Source of the DNA: an uncultured Paracoccaceae bacterium
Lineage (GTDB): Bacteria > Pseudomonadota > Alphaproteobacteria > Rhodobacterales > Rhodobacteraceae
DNA: 64,000 nt
Reading direction: 5' to 3'
NCBI GenBank assembly: GCA_937138255.1
Contig: CAKZOU010000047.1
Span: forward strand, 19,791-83,790
In this document: piece by piece, positions 50,901-58,827 of the stretch
Layout of the letters: each line of letters begins with the position of its first letter
Position numbering within the stretch: the first letter of the stretch is position 1
Program-made: the position numbers and the translations under genes
Notes under the pieces: model-generated
What the model saw: the letters and a program-made list of their open reading frames with translations, nothing else
Database searches by the model: none
Told to the model about the DNA's origin: nothing

Positions 50901-51386
50901 GGCAAGGGCGAGGGTCTGATCGACGACGACGGCCACTGGGCGCCGCAGATCAACCTCGGCGTTCCTGTCCTGATCCCCGAGACCTATGTGCCCGACCTCG
51001 ATGTGCGCCTCGGCCTCTATCGCCGCTTGGCGGACTTGACGACCAAGGTCGAGCTTGAGGGCTTTGCCGCCGAGTTGATCGACCGTTTCGGCAAGCTGCC
51101 GAAAGAGGTCAACACGCTCATGCTCATCGTGCGGATCAAGGCCATGTGCAAACGTGCGGGGATCAGCCAGCTCGACGGCGGCCCCAAGGGCGCGACGATC
51201 CGCTTCCACAACGACAAGTTCGCCTCGCCCAAGGGTCTGGTGGAGTTCATCGGCGATCAGCGCGAGATGGCGAAGGTCAAGGATAACAAGATCATCGTCC
51301 GGCGCGATTGGAAATCCGAGGCCGATCGGATCAAGGGCGCCTTCTCGATTGCCCGAGACCTCGCGGAAAAGGCGAAGGGCGCCTAA
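47949..51386 (+). CDS. mfd: Transcription-repair coupling factor Mfd
   Basis: ATP-driven translocase that removes RNA polymerase stalled at lesions and recruits UvrA. It is 1145 aa. Domains in order: UvrB-like N-terminus (FFAPTMPVIDFPAWDCLPYDRVSP), RNA polymerase-interaction domain (LTPGDLVVHVDHGVGRYLGLE), and a superfamily 2 translocase with GDVGFGKTEVAIRAAF, LIIDEEQHFGVQHKERLK, TATPIPRTLQMALSG, TTIVESGLDIPTANTMV and YQIRGRVGRSKTRAYAY; then the C-terminal UvrA-binding region. AGGTGAGGG precedes the ATG. Its stop overlaps the convergent FrnE-like gene by 4 nt (CTAA). Confidence 0.96.
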   Translation: MAETQFITVGGAPEGYDARLILKEIESSNGPVIHIARDDKRLAAMQAALAFFAPTMPVIDFPAWDCLPYDRVSPHSDISALRMATLAGLVHGMPPKFVLLTTINAVTQKVPARGVLKDAAFKAQVGKRINEAALREFLVRMGFTMAPTVVEPGDYAIRGGIIDIFPPGEGGPVRLDLFGDVLDGARRFDPETQRTTEKLDVVELAPVSEVILDEPSITRFRQNYRIEFGAAGTDDPLYEAVSAGRKHAGMEHWLGFFHDRLETLFDYLPKATVTLDDQVTPTRIARWASVADQYDTRMFALKQKSRVDSVYKPAPPASLYLDEAGWDAAIAGRRVMQFGALKQASGPNVIDAGGRIGRDFAPERQQEQINLFGALVQHIRSREADGPVVIASYSEGARERLSGLLEDEGIGETIEITDFSRVGKRGVHLAVWPLEDGFEAPGLTVISEQDVLGDRLIRQTKKKRRAENFLTEAQGLTPGDLVVHVDHGVGRYLGLEVITALGAAHECLALEYAENAKLFLPVENIELLSRFGHEEGLLDKLGGGAWQAKKARLKERIRQMAEKLIRVAAERALRKAPELSPPDGMWDQFLARFPYAETDDQLQAIEDVLNDLDSGQPMDRLVCGDVGFGKTEVAIRAAFVAAMSGMQVAIIAPTTLLARQHYKNFAERFRGFPIQVMPLSRFVSARDAALTREGLTNGRVDIVIGTHALLAKGIKFKNLGLLIIDEEQHFGVQHKERLKQLRSDVHVLTLTATPIPRTLQMALSGVRELSIIGTPPIDRLAIRTYVSEFDTITIREALLREHYRGGQSFFVVPRIADLPEMEDWLKREVPEVSYVVAHGQMAAGELDDRMNAFYDGKFDVLLATTIVESGLDIPTANTMVVHRADMFGLAQLYQIRGRVGRSKTRAYAYLTTKPRAKLTPQAEKRLRVLGSLDTLGAGFTLASQDLDIRGAGNLLGEEQSGHVREVGYELYQQMLEDEIARIRAGKGEGLIDDDGHWAPQINLGVPVLIPETYVPDLDVRLGLYRRLADLTTKVELEGFAAELIDRFGKLPKEVNTLMLIVRIKAMCKRAGISQLDGGPKGATIRFHNDKFASPKGLVEFIGDQREMAKVKDNKIIVRRDWKSEADRIKGAFSIARDLAEKAKGA

Positions 51387-52030
51387 GCGTCCTGCGCTTT
51401 GGCGAGGCGCTGGATTTCCTCGATCACCGAGACCCAAAGCTCGGGCGGCTGCGCGCCGGGGACGACATGGCGGTTGTCGACGATGAAGGTCGGCACCGCG
51501 CTCACCCCCATCTCGCGGCTATGGGCATCGCGGGATTTGATGGTTTCAAGGTCGGCGTCCGAGGCAAGTAGGCGCGCGATCATCTCGCGATCAAGCCCGA
51601 CTTCGCCGGCAATATCGGCCAAGGTCTCGTGATCGCCGATATTCCGGCCATCGACGAAATAGGCGCGGAAAAGGGCCGCGACCATCGCCGTTTGCTTGCC
51701 CTCAAGCCCCGCCCAATGAATGAGCCGGTGCGCGTCGAGCGTATTTGGGGTGACCTCGATCCCCTCGAAATTGATCTTCAGCCCCGCATTCTCGGCGTGT
51801 TGGGCCACAGGCAGATAGGCTTTCACCGCGCCTTCCTGACCGCCGAATTTGGTCTCGAGATAGGTGCGGCGGTCCACGCCACCGGCGGGCATATTGGGGT
51901 TCAACTGGAACGGATGCCATTCGATCTCGAACGGATGGTCGCCCACTTTCTCGAGCGCGCGTTCCAGATTGGCTTTGCCGATATAGCACCAGGGGCAGAT
52001 CGGATCGGAGAGGATATCAAGCTTGATCAT
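51383..52030 (-). CDS. DsbA-family cytoplasmic oxidoreductase (FrnE-like)
   Basis: 215-aa thioredoxin-fold protein with active site CPWC in DILSDPICPWCYIGKANLERAL (split over residues 5-26) and cis-proline region GVSAVPTFIVDNRHVVPGAQPPE. No signal peptide is present, so it acts in the cytoplasm, like FrnE/2-hydroxychromene isomerase-type relatives. Helical insertion residues 60-160 are typical. It lies downstream of an aquaporin gene (gap 35 nt). The substrate is unknown. Confidence 0.87.
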   Translation of the reverse strand: MIKLDILSDPICPWCYIGKANLERALEKVGDHPFEIEWHPFQLNPNMPAGGVDRRTYLETKFGGQEGAVKAYLPVAQHAENAGLKINFEGIEVTPNTLDAHRLIHWAGLEGKQTAMVAALFRAYFVDGRNIGDHETLADIAGEVGLDREMIARLLASDADLETIKSRDAHSREMGVSAVPTFIVDNRHVVPGAQPPELWVSVIEEIQRLAKAQDA

Positions 52031-52065
52031 GGCCCCTCATAGCGCGACCCGCGCGCGGGTGCCAC

Positions 52066-52713
52066 TCACTCTTCGTTGAAAAGGCGCGGCAGCAGGACGG
52101 CCGCGATGGCGGTCGCGATCAGCTGACCTGCGATCCAAGCGGGGGCGCTGTGCGGTGCAATGCCTGCGGCGCTATCGGTCAGGGTTCTGGCGATCGTGAC
52201 AGCCGGATTGGCGAAAGAGGTTGAAGCGGTGAACCAGTAGGCCGCCGTGATATAGAGACCAACGAGGGCAGGAACGGCTTCGGGCCGTGCTTTCAATCCC
52301 CCAAAGATCGTGAGGAGCAAACCGAAAGTGGCGATCCCTTCGGCAAGTGCCAGATGCGCCCCATCACTGGCCGAGGTCGAAACTTGCAGGATCGGCTCTC
52401 CGAACATCGCGTGGACAACCCAGACACCAAGAATGCCGCCGATTATCTGCGCCACTACATAGAGAACTGATGCACCAGTCGAAATGTCGCCGCGTGCACG
52501 GAAGGCAAGGGTTACGGCCGGGTTCAGATGGGCGCCGGAAACCGGGCCAAGAACCGTTATGAGGACGAAAAGAATGGCGCCTGTAGACAGCGAACTGGCC
52601 AAAAGGCCAAGGGCTGGTCCAGCGCCCAGAGATGTTCCCATATGGGCGGACCCCACCGCCGTTCCGAGGAGGAAGGCTGTCCCGATACATTCAGCGAAAA
52701 CTCGGCGCAGCAT
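52066..52713 (-). CDS. MIP family aquaporin/glycerol channel
   Basis: 215-aa channel of the major intrinsic protein family. The two pore NPA motifs are in SGAHLNPAVTLAF and STSFANPAVTIARTL. The six-helix pattern is complete, and the start is the ATG at 52713 (MLRRVFAE). A short proline/alanine-rich stretch near the C-terminus precedes IAGQLIATAIAAVLLPRLF. Selectivity (water, glycerol or a metalloid) cannot be read with confidence. Neighbours (FrnE-like oxidoreductase, acyl-CoA synthetase) give no hint, and no arsenic genes are present. Confidence 0.87.
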   Translation of the reverse strand: MLRRVFAECIGTAFLLGTAVGSAHMGTSLGAGPALGLLASSLSTGAILFVLITVLGPVSGAHLNPAVTLAFRARGDISTGASVLYVVAQIIGGILGVWVVHAMFGEPILQVSTSASDGAHLALAEGIATFGLLLTIFGGLKARPEAVPALVGLYITAAYWFTASTSFANPAVTIARTLTDSAAGIAPHSAPAWIAGQLIATAIAAVLLPRLFNEE

Positions 52714-52763
52714 GATGGCTCCGTGCAACTGTCAGCGGAGAATGAAAGGCGGCACGAGGCGGG

Positions 52764-54287
52764 TCAAGCGCTCTTGCTGGCCGCTTCCCATTCTTCGCGC
52801 AGCACCCGCCTCAGGAGCTTGTTATTGGCGCCGCGCGGCAGGCTCTCGCGCCGGAGAAAGAGGCGAGGGCATTTGTAGCGGGCAAGGCGTTCAGCTGCAA
52901 AAGCAGCCAGTTCCTCTTCGGTGATGTCGCCCGAAGATACATAGAACAGCCCGATCACGGTCGTATCGGCTTTCACCTGCAGCTCGCAGGCCGCGGCGTC
53001 GGTGATCGTCGGATGGGCGGTCATGGCGTCCTCGACCTCGACGGGGCTGACGCGATAGCCGCCGGCGTTCATCATATCGTCGGCGCGCCCCTCGTAGGTG
53101 ATGGTGAAATCGTCGGCCATCCGGCCCACATCGCCGGTCAGGAACCACTCGCCTTGAAACCGCGCCGCTGTCTCTTCCGGCTGGCCGAGATAGCCGAGCA
53201 TGAGGCCCGGATCGGAGCGGTGCACTGCAATGACGCCGGGTTCGCCCATGGGCACCGGGCCCTCCGCGCCAATCAGCGCGACGTGGCGGCCGGGCTGGGG
53301 GCGGCCGAGGGTGGTCACCGGGGCCGGGGCCGAGGGGCTGGCGGAGACGAAGGTCGAGCATTCCGACATCCCGTAGGCCTCGTAGACTGGCGCGCCACTG
53401 GCCTTCTCCCAGCCGCGGGCGAGTTCGGAGGGGAGCTTCTCACCCGCCGAGAGGCCGTGGCGGAGTTTAGGCAGGGCAGGCACCGGAGCGCGCAACATTT
53501 GCCGGTAGACCCCCGGCGCGGCGGCGAAGATCGTGGCCTCATGCTCGGCCAGAAGTCTCGCGAGTTCGGTAGGGGCGATTCCGGCTGCGGGAATGAGGGC
53601 GCTCGCGCCGACCGACCACGGGTCCATGAGGCCGGTGCCGAGGGTATAGGTCCAGTTGAAGGCGCCTGCGTGCAGGAGGAAGTCGGTCTCGGTCAGCCCA
53701 TACCAGCCATTCCACATCATCCGCCGCGCCCAGATCGCGCGGTGGGCGTGGACCACGGCGCGGGGGCGGCCCGAGGTGCCGGAGGTGAAGATGATATAGG
53801 CGGGGCGGTTCGGATCGCCGAGGGCAAAGTCGGCGGGGGGAAGATCGCGGAAGGCGCGGAGCCTCTCGAGTGGTAGCACCGGAGCGCTATGGTCCGGCAG
53901 GCTGATCCCCGGTGCGGCAATGATCAGTTTGGGCGCCAGATCGGCCGACATGGCGGTGATCTCGCGCTCGGTCAGCTGTGAGGAGGTCGGGACCGGCACG
54001 AGGCCCGCACCGATGGCACCGAGATAGGCAATAGGGAAATCGGCGGTATTGCCAAGGCGTATCAGGACGATATCGCCGGGCATCAAGCCTTCACGCAAGA
54101 GGCCCGTCGCCGTGCCGCGGACCGCCGTCTCCAGCGCAGCATAGGTCCAGCTTTCGGGCTGTGCACCGCCGATCACGCTGAGCGCCGTTTTATCCGCAAG
54201 TTCGCCCGCGCGGGCAAGCACATGGGCCGCCATATTGAAGGGCGCGGGGCAGGGGGCGGGCGCGCCCTGATCGAAGAGGCTCAACAT
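52764..54287 (-). CDS. AMP-dependent acyl-CoA synthetase/ligase
   Basis: 507-aa adenylate-forming enzyme that activates a carboxylic acid to acyl-AMP and then acyl-CoA. Motifs: phosphate loop YIIFTSGTSGRPRAVVHAHRAIW, VYEAYGMSECSTF, the A5-A7 stretch WFLTGDVGRMADDFTITYEGRADDMMN, hinge GGYRVSP and the A10 lysine in LPRGANNKLLRRVLRE. The size and motif pattern resemble benzoate/short-chain acyl-CoA ligases. It is divergent from an XRE-cupin regulator 63 nt away, which may control it. The acid substrate is not determined. Confidence 0.88.
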   Translation of the reverse strand: MLSLFDQGAPAPCPAPFNMAAHVLARAGELADKTALSVIGGAQPESWTYAALETAVRGTATGLLREGLMPGDIVLIRLGNTADFPIAYLGAIGAGLVPVPTSSQLTEREITAMSADLAPKLIIAAPGISLPDHSAPVLPLERLRAFRDLPPADFALGDPNRPAYIIFTSGTSGRPRAVVHAHRAIWARRMMWNGWYGLTETDFLLHAGAFNWTYTLGTGLMDPWSVGASALIPAAGIAPTELARLLAEHEATIFAAAPGVYRQMLRAPVPALPKLRHGLSAGEKLPSELARGWEKASGAPVYEAYGMSECSTFVSASPSAPAPVTTLGRPQPGRHVALIGAEGPVPMGEPGVIAVHRSDPGLMLGYLGQPEETAARFQGEWFLTGDVGRMADDFTITYEGRADDMMNAGGYRVSPVEVEDAMTAHPTITDAAACELQVKADTTVIGLFYVSSGDITEEELAAFAAERLARYKCPRLFLRRESLPRGANNKLLRRVLREEWEAASKSA

Positions 54288-54350
54288 GGGCCTTGGCTAG
54301 TGCGCCCCCGCGCCAGTTGCAAGCGGAAGGGGGGCGGATTAAGAGGGCGC

Positions 54351-54974
54351 ATGACCGCCCGTGATCCCAAATCCTTGATCCGCATCGCCCGCGCGCAGGG
54401 CAGCGACGAGCTGGCCGCGCCGCTCGATCTCGGGGCGCGGGTGCGCGAGCTGCGTAAAGAGCGCAGCTGGACGCTGGAGCAGGCGGCGCAGAAGGCGGGG
54501 CTGGCGCGGTCAACGTTGTCGAAGATCGAAAACGGTCAGATGTCGCCGACCTATGAGGCGCTGAAGAAGCTGGCCATTGGCCTTGATATTTCGGTACCGC
54601 AGCTTTTCACTCCGCCCAGCAAGGGGCAGGTGAACGGCCGGATCGCGGTGACCAAAACCGGAGAGGGCAGCCGGCACATTACCACGACCTATGAGCATGA
54701 GCTTCTGGCCGATCAGCTGACCCGAAAACAGATGCTGCCCTATCGGGCGCGTATCCGGGCGCGATCGGTGGACGAGTTCGAGGGCTGGGTGCGCCATGAT
54801 GGCGAGGAGTTTCTCTATGTGCTGACGGGCACCATAAGGCTCTTTACCGAATTCTATGAGCCAATCGACATGAAGCGCGGCGACAGCGCTTACTATGATG
54901 CGGCGATGGGGCACAATGTGATCTCGACGAGCGCCGAAGACGCGACCATCCTTTGGGTCACGTCGCTGGGTTAG
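54351..54974 (+). CDS. XRE-family regulator with cupin domain
   Basis: 207-aa regulator with an N-terminal helix-turn-helix (GARVRELRKERSWTLEQAAQKAGLARSTLSKIENG over residues 26-60) and a C-terminal cupin (GEEFLYVLTGTIRLFTEF, MKRGDSAYYDAAMGHNVIS). The ATG at 54351 is used although the frame continues to 54222 within the divergent gene. XRE-cupin proteins typically sense a small metabolite and repress or activate a neighbouring catabolic gene. Here the obvious candidate is the divergent acyl-CoA synthetase. The target is inferred. Confidence 0.88.
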   Translation: MTARDPKSLIRIARAQGSDELAAPLDLGARVRELRKERSWTLEQAAQKAGLARSTLSKIENGQMSPTYEALKKLAIGLDISVPQLFTPPSKGQVNGRIAVTKTGEGSRHITTTYEHELLADQLTRKQMLPYRARIRARSVDEFEGWVRHDGEEFLYVLTGTIRLFTEFYEPIDMKRGDSAYYDAAMGHNVISTSAEDATILWVTSLG

Positions 54975-55041
54975 GGGGCGCTGCCCCCGTCCGCTATGCG
55001 GACTCCCCCGGAGTATTTTGAGCCAAAAGAAGGGCTGGGAG

Positions 55042-55158
55042 TCAGAACCAGGTCTGAACGGTGCGAGCGCCGTCGGCCACGTCTTCGCCGAGACCGGCGA
55101 TGGTGTTGCAACCCGCAAGCGCGACCGTGAGACAAAGTAGAAGCGTTTTGAGTTTCAT
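55042..55158 (-). CDS. Entericidin EcnA/B-like small lipoprotein (38 aa)
   Basis: A 38-codon frame on the minus strand starting at ATG 55158. It has a short signal (KLKTLLLCLTVALAGC) with lipobox LAGC at residues 14-17, then NTIAGLGEDVADGARTVQTWF. The pattern of a lipidated Cys followed by NTxxGxGxD is that of the entericidin family, tiny antidote/toxin-like membrane lipoproteins found widely in alphaproteobacteria. No partner copy is seen alongside. The function in this group is unclear. Confidence 0.78.
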   Translation of the reverse strand: MKLKTLLLCLTVALAGCNTIAGLGEDVADGARTVQTWF

Positions 55159-55536
55159 CTGTCCGATTTCCGTTGCCCGTGTCGCCGGTTTGGTCCGGCC
55201 TCATCAGGAAGTACTGCGGTCTGCCTCATTTTGCAATCTCTGGGAGTTTTAGTACCGATTCGCGCGGAGTTTTGACGATGAACGCGATCTGACGACTCTC
55301 GGAAATGCGCCGCGCAATCGGAGGTTGTCCGCCCTCCAAATCGGCGCCGTCGGGCTCAGATCGGGCCAAGCAGCGCAAGCCAACTAGATAGGGTGGGGGC
55401 CCTTGTTGAAAAGGCTAGAGATGGCAGGCGAAGGACATGAAAAACTCTGGTGTCACTTTGGAGACAATGGCTCGAGTGCCTTGCTGCGTTCGAGGAACGG
55501 GCCGCAAACTCCCGCAGTTGAACATAAACTTTTGTG
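55159..55536 (+). other. Non-coding stretch upstream of the candidate sRNA
   Basis: About 380 bases with no convincing gene. The first bases hold the promoter of the entericidin-like gene on the minus strand. One 47-codon plus frame (55421-55564) has an AAGG site but no recognisable features and runs into the promoter described next. Confidence 0.5.
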
Positions 55537-55565
55537 TTGGACCTACGCGGGAGATTGCTTATAAA
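55537..55565 (+). promoter_or_regulatory. Sigma-70-like promoter for the candidate sRNA
   Basis: TTGGAC, a 17-bp spacer and TATAAA. The -10 matches five of six consensus bases; the -35 is partial. A start near 55572 would give a transcript of about 75 nt ending at the terminator at 55646. Based on sequence pattern only. Confidence 0.45.
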
Positions 55566-55571
55566 GGGGGC

Positions 55572-55646
55572 ACTGCTCGATAGGTTTCTTGCCTGTATGA
55601 AACCTGCCTCAATAACTTAACGCCGGCCTTGTGCCGGCGTTTTTTT
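55572..55646 (+). ncRNA. Candidate small regulatory RNA (about 75 nt)
   Basis: From the predicted start to the U-run this segment has two hairpins. A 7-bp stem AGGTTTC/GAAACCT with a 10-nt loop lies at 55582-55605, and the terminator hairpin lies at 55619-55641. An unpaired stretch GCCTCAATAACTT lies between them. No open frame fits. It could also be the 3' end of a longer transcript, or a leader with its own terminator ahead of the dehydrogenase gene at 55727. No known sRNA family is recognised. Confidence 0.4.
55619..55646 (+). terminator. Intrinsic terminator
   Basis: 9-bp stem AACGCCGGC/GCCGGCGTT with a 5-nt loop, followed by an unbroken run of T. There is no protein gene on the plus strand for more than 600 bases upstream, so it presumably ends a small RNA. 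Confidence 0.88.
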
Positions 55647-55726
55647 CGTTTTGGGCCAGATCGCTCATTTTCTTCGCATCTGCAGCATGACAGTGTTGCG
55701 CCTGAAAATGGCGGAGGAGGTGGATC

Positions 55727-56500
55727 ATGTCGCTCAAGGGGAAAACGGCTGTTGTCACGGGATCGAACTCGGGGATCGGCCTCGGGGTGGCGCGGGCCTT
55801 GGCCGGGGCCGGGGCGGATGTGGTTCTAAACTCCTTCACAGACCGGCCCGAGGATCACGCTTTGGCTGAGGCGCTTGGGGCGGAGTTCGGCGTGAGCGCG
55901 CGGTATGTTCGGGCCGATCTGTCGAAAGCCGAAGAGGCGCGCGGGCTGATCGAAGCCGCAGGGCGTTGCGATATCCTTGTCAACAACGCCGGGATCCAGC
56001 ACGTTGCGCCGGTTGATCAGTTTCCGGCCGAAAGATGGGACGCCATCATCGCCATCAATCTGTCCTCCGCGTTTCACACCACAGCCGTTGCCCTGCCGAT
56101 GATGCGTAAGGCGGGTTGGGGCCGGATCGTGAATATCGCCTCGGCGCATGGGCTGACCGCCTCGCCCTTCAAATCGGCCTATGTCGGGGCCAAGCATGGG
56201 GTCGTGGGTCTGACCAAGACTGTCGCACTGGAAACGGCGGAAGAGGCGATCACCTGCAATGCCATTTGTCCGGGCTATGTGCTCACCCCGCTCGTTGAAG
56301 CGCAGATCCCTGACCAGATGAAGGTGCACGGGATGGACCGCGAGACGGTGATCCGCGAGGTGATGCTGACGCGCCAGCCGTCCAAGCAGTTTGCCACCGT
56401 CGAACAGCTGGGCGGGACGACCGTCTTTCTCTGCTCGGATGCCGCGGCCCAGATCACCGGCACGACGATTAGCGTCGACGGCGGCTGGACGGCGCTTTAG
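55727..56500 (+). CDS. bdhA: D-3-hydroxybutyrate dehydrogenase (SDR family)
   Basis: NAD-dependent interconversion of 3-hydroxybutyrate and acetoacetate, part of polyhydroxybutyrate turnover. It is 257 aa. Short-chain dehydrogenase features: GSNSGIGLGVARAL (cofactor), NNAGIQHVAPVDQFPAERWD (characteristic of this enzyme), catalytic Ser in VNIASAHGL and YxxxK in SAYVGAKHG, and CPGYVLTPLVEAQIPDQ. A strong GGAGGAGG site precedes the ATG. Its stop overlaps the convergent transporter gene by 4 nt (TTAG). Confidence 0.92.
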   Translation: MSLKGKTAVVTGSNSGIGLGVARALAGAGADVVLNSFTDRPEDHALAEALGAEFGVSARYVRADLSKAEEARGLIEAAGRCDILVNNAGIQHVAPVDQFPAERWDAIIAINLSSAFHTTAVALPMMRKAGWGRIVNIASAHGLTASPFKSAYVGAKHGVVGLTKTVALETAEEAITCNAICPGYVLTPLVEAQIPDQMKVHGMDRETVIREVMLTRQPSKQFATVEQLGGTTVFLCSDAAAQITGTTISVDGGWTAL

Positions 56501-57102
56501 GCCGAGTGGATCAGGCCGAGGGCGATCGCCCACATGGTCGCGCCGATGGTAATCTCGATGATCTGCCAGGCGCGCGGCTTTTTCAAAAGCGGCGCCAAGA
56601 GGCGCGCGCCGTAGCCGAGCGAGAAGAAGAAGACGAAAGAGGCAAAGGCCGCGCCGATCCCGAAGGCGATCTTGTCGGCCACCTCGGGATAGCCTGTCGA
56701 GACGGCGCCAACGATCCCGAGCGTGTCGAGGTAGACGTGCGGGTTGAGCCAGGTGAAGGCGGCGCCCGCGAGAAGCACTTTGGCGAGCGTCGGCTGTGAG
56801 GCGCCGGCCTTGAGGCTCTCGCCGCCGTGCAGGGCGGCGCGGAAGCGGAGGGCTCCGTAGACGATGAGGAACGCCGCACCGGCGAGGCTCATCGCGCGGG
56901 GGAGCCAGGGCAGGGCGGCCACGAAAGCGCCGAAACCGGCCACGCCGATGACGATCAGGATCGCATCGGAGACAGAACAGAGAAGGCAGAGCCAGAAGAC
57001 ATGGGCCCGCAAAAGCCCCTGTCGCAGCACGAAGGCGTTTTGTGCACCGATGGCGAGGATGATGGAAAAGCCGGTGAAGAAGCCGGTGAGCGCCGGGATC
57101 AT
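56497..57102 (-). CDS. LysE/ArgO family amino-acid exporter
   Basis: 201-aa inner-membrane exporter, with six hydrophobic helices. The family signature is at the N-terminus: GFFTGFSIILAIGAQNAFVLRQGLLR. TWLNPHVYLDTLGIVG in the middle is the other hallmark (the Asn-Pro loop). Basic amino acids (arginine or lysine) are the usual substrates of the ArgO/LysE branch. It is coupled to the DUF502 gene upstream by a 4-nt overlap. Confidence 0.9.
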   Translation of the reverse strand: MIPALTGFFTGFSIILAIGAQNAFVLRQGLLRAHVFWLCLLCSVSDAILIVIGVAGFGAFVAALPWLPRAMSLAGAAFLIVYGALRFRAALHGGESLKAGASQPTLAKVLLAGAAFTWLNPHVYLDTLGIVGAVSTGYPEVADKIAFGIGAAFASFVFFFSLGYGARLLAPLLKKPRAWQIIEITIGATMWAIALGLIHSA

Positions 57103-57851
57103 TCCTGTTTCGCGGCCTTCGCCGCCGCCTCGGCCTTGGCCTTCGCGGCCTTCTTGTCGGCCGGATAAACAAGACCGGCCGAGATCACCAGTTTGGCGGC
57201 GTCTTCCACGCTCATGTCGAGCGGGATCACGTCGGCTTTGGGCACGAAGAGGAGGAAGCCCGAGGTCGGGTTGGGGGTTGTCGGCAGGAAGACGGTCATC
57301 ACCTCATCGTCACGCGGCACTTTCTGGGCGATTTCGCCCTTGGCGCTCGTAGAGACAAAGCCAACCGCCCAGAGGCCGGGGCGGGGGTATTCGACCAGGC
57401 AGGCGCGGTCGAAGGAGGTCTCGGATTGCGAGAACACGGTTTCGGCAATCTGCTTCACCCCGCCATAGACCGAGCGGACGATCGGCATCCGCTCGACAAG
57501 GCCCTCGCCCCAGCGGATGAAGCTGCGGCCGATGAGGCCCTTGGCGATCCAGCCGACGACGACGGTGAAGGCAAGGAACAGGATGACGCCGACGCCGCGG
57601 ACGTTGATGGTCACGGCATCTGCGCCCTCGAGCCCGAAGAAGCGGTTGATGAGTTCTTGCGGATGATAGGACTGCGGGATGAAGGGCCAGACTACGCCGT
57701 CCACCCATCCCAGAACGGTGGTGACCAGCCAGAAGGTCATGCCGATCGGCGCGATCACCACAAGGCCCGCGAGGAAATTGTTGCGGAACGCAGTCAGGAT
57801 GCCGCCGCGTCGGCGGGGGGCCGGATCGTCGTGATGGTCAGGTCCGTTCAC
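57099..57851 (-). CDS. DUF502 family membrane protein
   Basis: About 250 aa from a GTG at 57851 with GAGG 5 nt upstream. The open frame reaches back to 58115 but that part overlaps psuG. Two transmembrane helices (LAGLVVIAPIGMTFWLVTTVLGW and GVGVILFLAFTVVVGWIAKGL) are followed by the family block PIVRSVYGGVKQIAETVF, then VEYPRPGLWAVGFVS and VFLPTTPNPTSGFLLFVP. The C-terminal tail is Lys/Ala-rich. The function is unknown. It lies between psuG and the LysE-type gene on the minus strand. Confidence 0.85.
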   Translation of the reverse strand: MNGPDHHDDPAPRRRGGILTAFRNNFLAGLVVIAPIGMTFWLVTTVLGWVDGVVWPFIPQSYHPQELINRFFGLEGADAVTINVRGVGVILFLAFTVVVGWIAKGLIGRSFIRWGEGLVERMPIVRSVYGGVKQIAETVFSQSETSFDRACLVEYPRPGLWAVGFVSTSAKGEIAQKVPRDDEVMTVFLPTTPNPTSGFLLFVPKADVIPLDMSVEDAAKLVISAGLVYPADKKAAKAKAEAAAKAAKQE

Positions 57852-57918
57852 TTGGGCCTCGCTTGGGGGTTCATCGGCAAAATAGTCGGGCGCCTCGGGC
57901 TTTCCAAGGGGCGGGCGC

Positions 57919-58827
57919 TCAGGCCTTGGCCATTTCGCTGGCAATCTTTGCGCCAAGGCGCGCGTTGTTGAGGACCAGCGCGATATTGGCCTCGAGGCTG
58001 GCGCCGTGGGTGAGTTCGAAGATACGCTGGAGCAGAAACGGCGTGACGGCCTTGGCCGCGATCCCTTGCGCCTCGGCTTCGGATAGAGCCTTGGCGATAT
58101 GCGGCGCAAGGACATCAGACGGGATCTCGGCCTCGGCAGGGATCGGGTTGGCGACCAACTGGCCGCCGGGCAGGCCCAGAGCGCCGCGCATCCGGTGGGC
58201 GGCGGCGATCTCGGCGGGGCTGTCCATCCGCAGGGGCGCCTTGAGGCCCGATTGGCGCGACCAAAAGGCGGGGAGGTCGTCTTGCCCGTAGGCGATCACC
58301 GGAACGCCGAGGGTTTCCAGAACTTCCAGGGTTTTCGGCAGGTCGAGGATGGCCTTGGCCCCTGCGGCGATGACCGTGACCGGGGTCTGGGCAAGTTCGT
58401 GCAGGTCGGCGGAGATATCGAAACTCGTCTCCGCGCCGCGGTGCACGCCGCCGATCCCGCCTGTCGCAAAGACCTCGATCCCGGCGAGCCGGGCGGCGAT
58501 CATCGTGGCGGCCACGGTCGTGGCTCCGGTGCGGCCAGAGGCAAGGCAGGCGGCCATATCGGCGCGGGAAAGCTTCATCACGTCCTTGGCCTGCCCTAGT
58601 GCATCGAGCTGGGATCCATTCAGCCCCACATGGAGCGCACCAGCGATCACCGCGATGGTGGCAGGCGTGGCACCGCCTTGGCGCACCGTCTCTTCCACCC
58701 GCCGCGCGGTTTCGACATTCTGCGGATAGGGCATTCCGTGGGTGATGATCGTGCTTTCAAGCGCGACAATCGGTGCGCCCTTGGCGCGGGCCTCGGCGAC
58801 CTCGTCGGAATAGATCATATCAATCAC
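57919..58827 (-). CDS. psuG: Pseudouridine-5'-phosphate glycosidase (PsuG)
   Basis: Cleaves pseudouridine 5'-phosphate to uracil and ribose 5-phosphate. It is 302 aa. Family segments: VALESTIITHGMPYPQNVETA, GATPATIAVIAGALHVGL, GRTGATTVAATMIAARLAGIEVFATGGIGGVHRG over residues 98-131, the active-site lysine area AGAKAILDLPKTLEVLETLGVPV, and ANPIPAEAEIP. The GTG at 58827 has a GGAGAAG site 7 nt upstream and overlaps the kinase stop; an ATG at 58818 is the alternative. It forms a pair with the PfkB kinase. Confidence 0.93.
   Translation of the reverse strand: MIDMIYSDEVAEARAKGAPIVALESTIITHGMPYPQNVETARRVEETVRQGGATPATIAVIAGALHVGLNGSQLDALGQAKDVMKLSRADMAACLASGRTGATTVAATMIAARLAGIEVFATGGIGGVHRGAETSFDISADLHELAQTPVTVIAAGAKAILDLPKTLEVLETLGVPVIAYGQDDLPAFWSRQSGLKAPLRMDSPAEIAAAHRMRGALGLPGGQLVANPIPAEAEIPSDVLAPHIAKALSEAEAQGIAAKAVTPFLLQRIFELTHGASLEANIALVLNNARLGAKIASEMAKA

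Noticed and set aside
55421..55564. 47-codon frame with an AAGG site upstream of the candidate sRNA
   Set aside because: The composition (three Cys, two Trp, no signal or membrane segment) is not protein-like for this genome, it overlaps the promoter-like element, and nothing else supports it.
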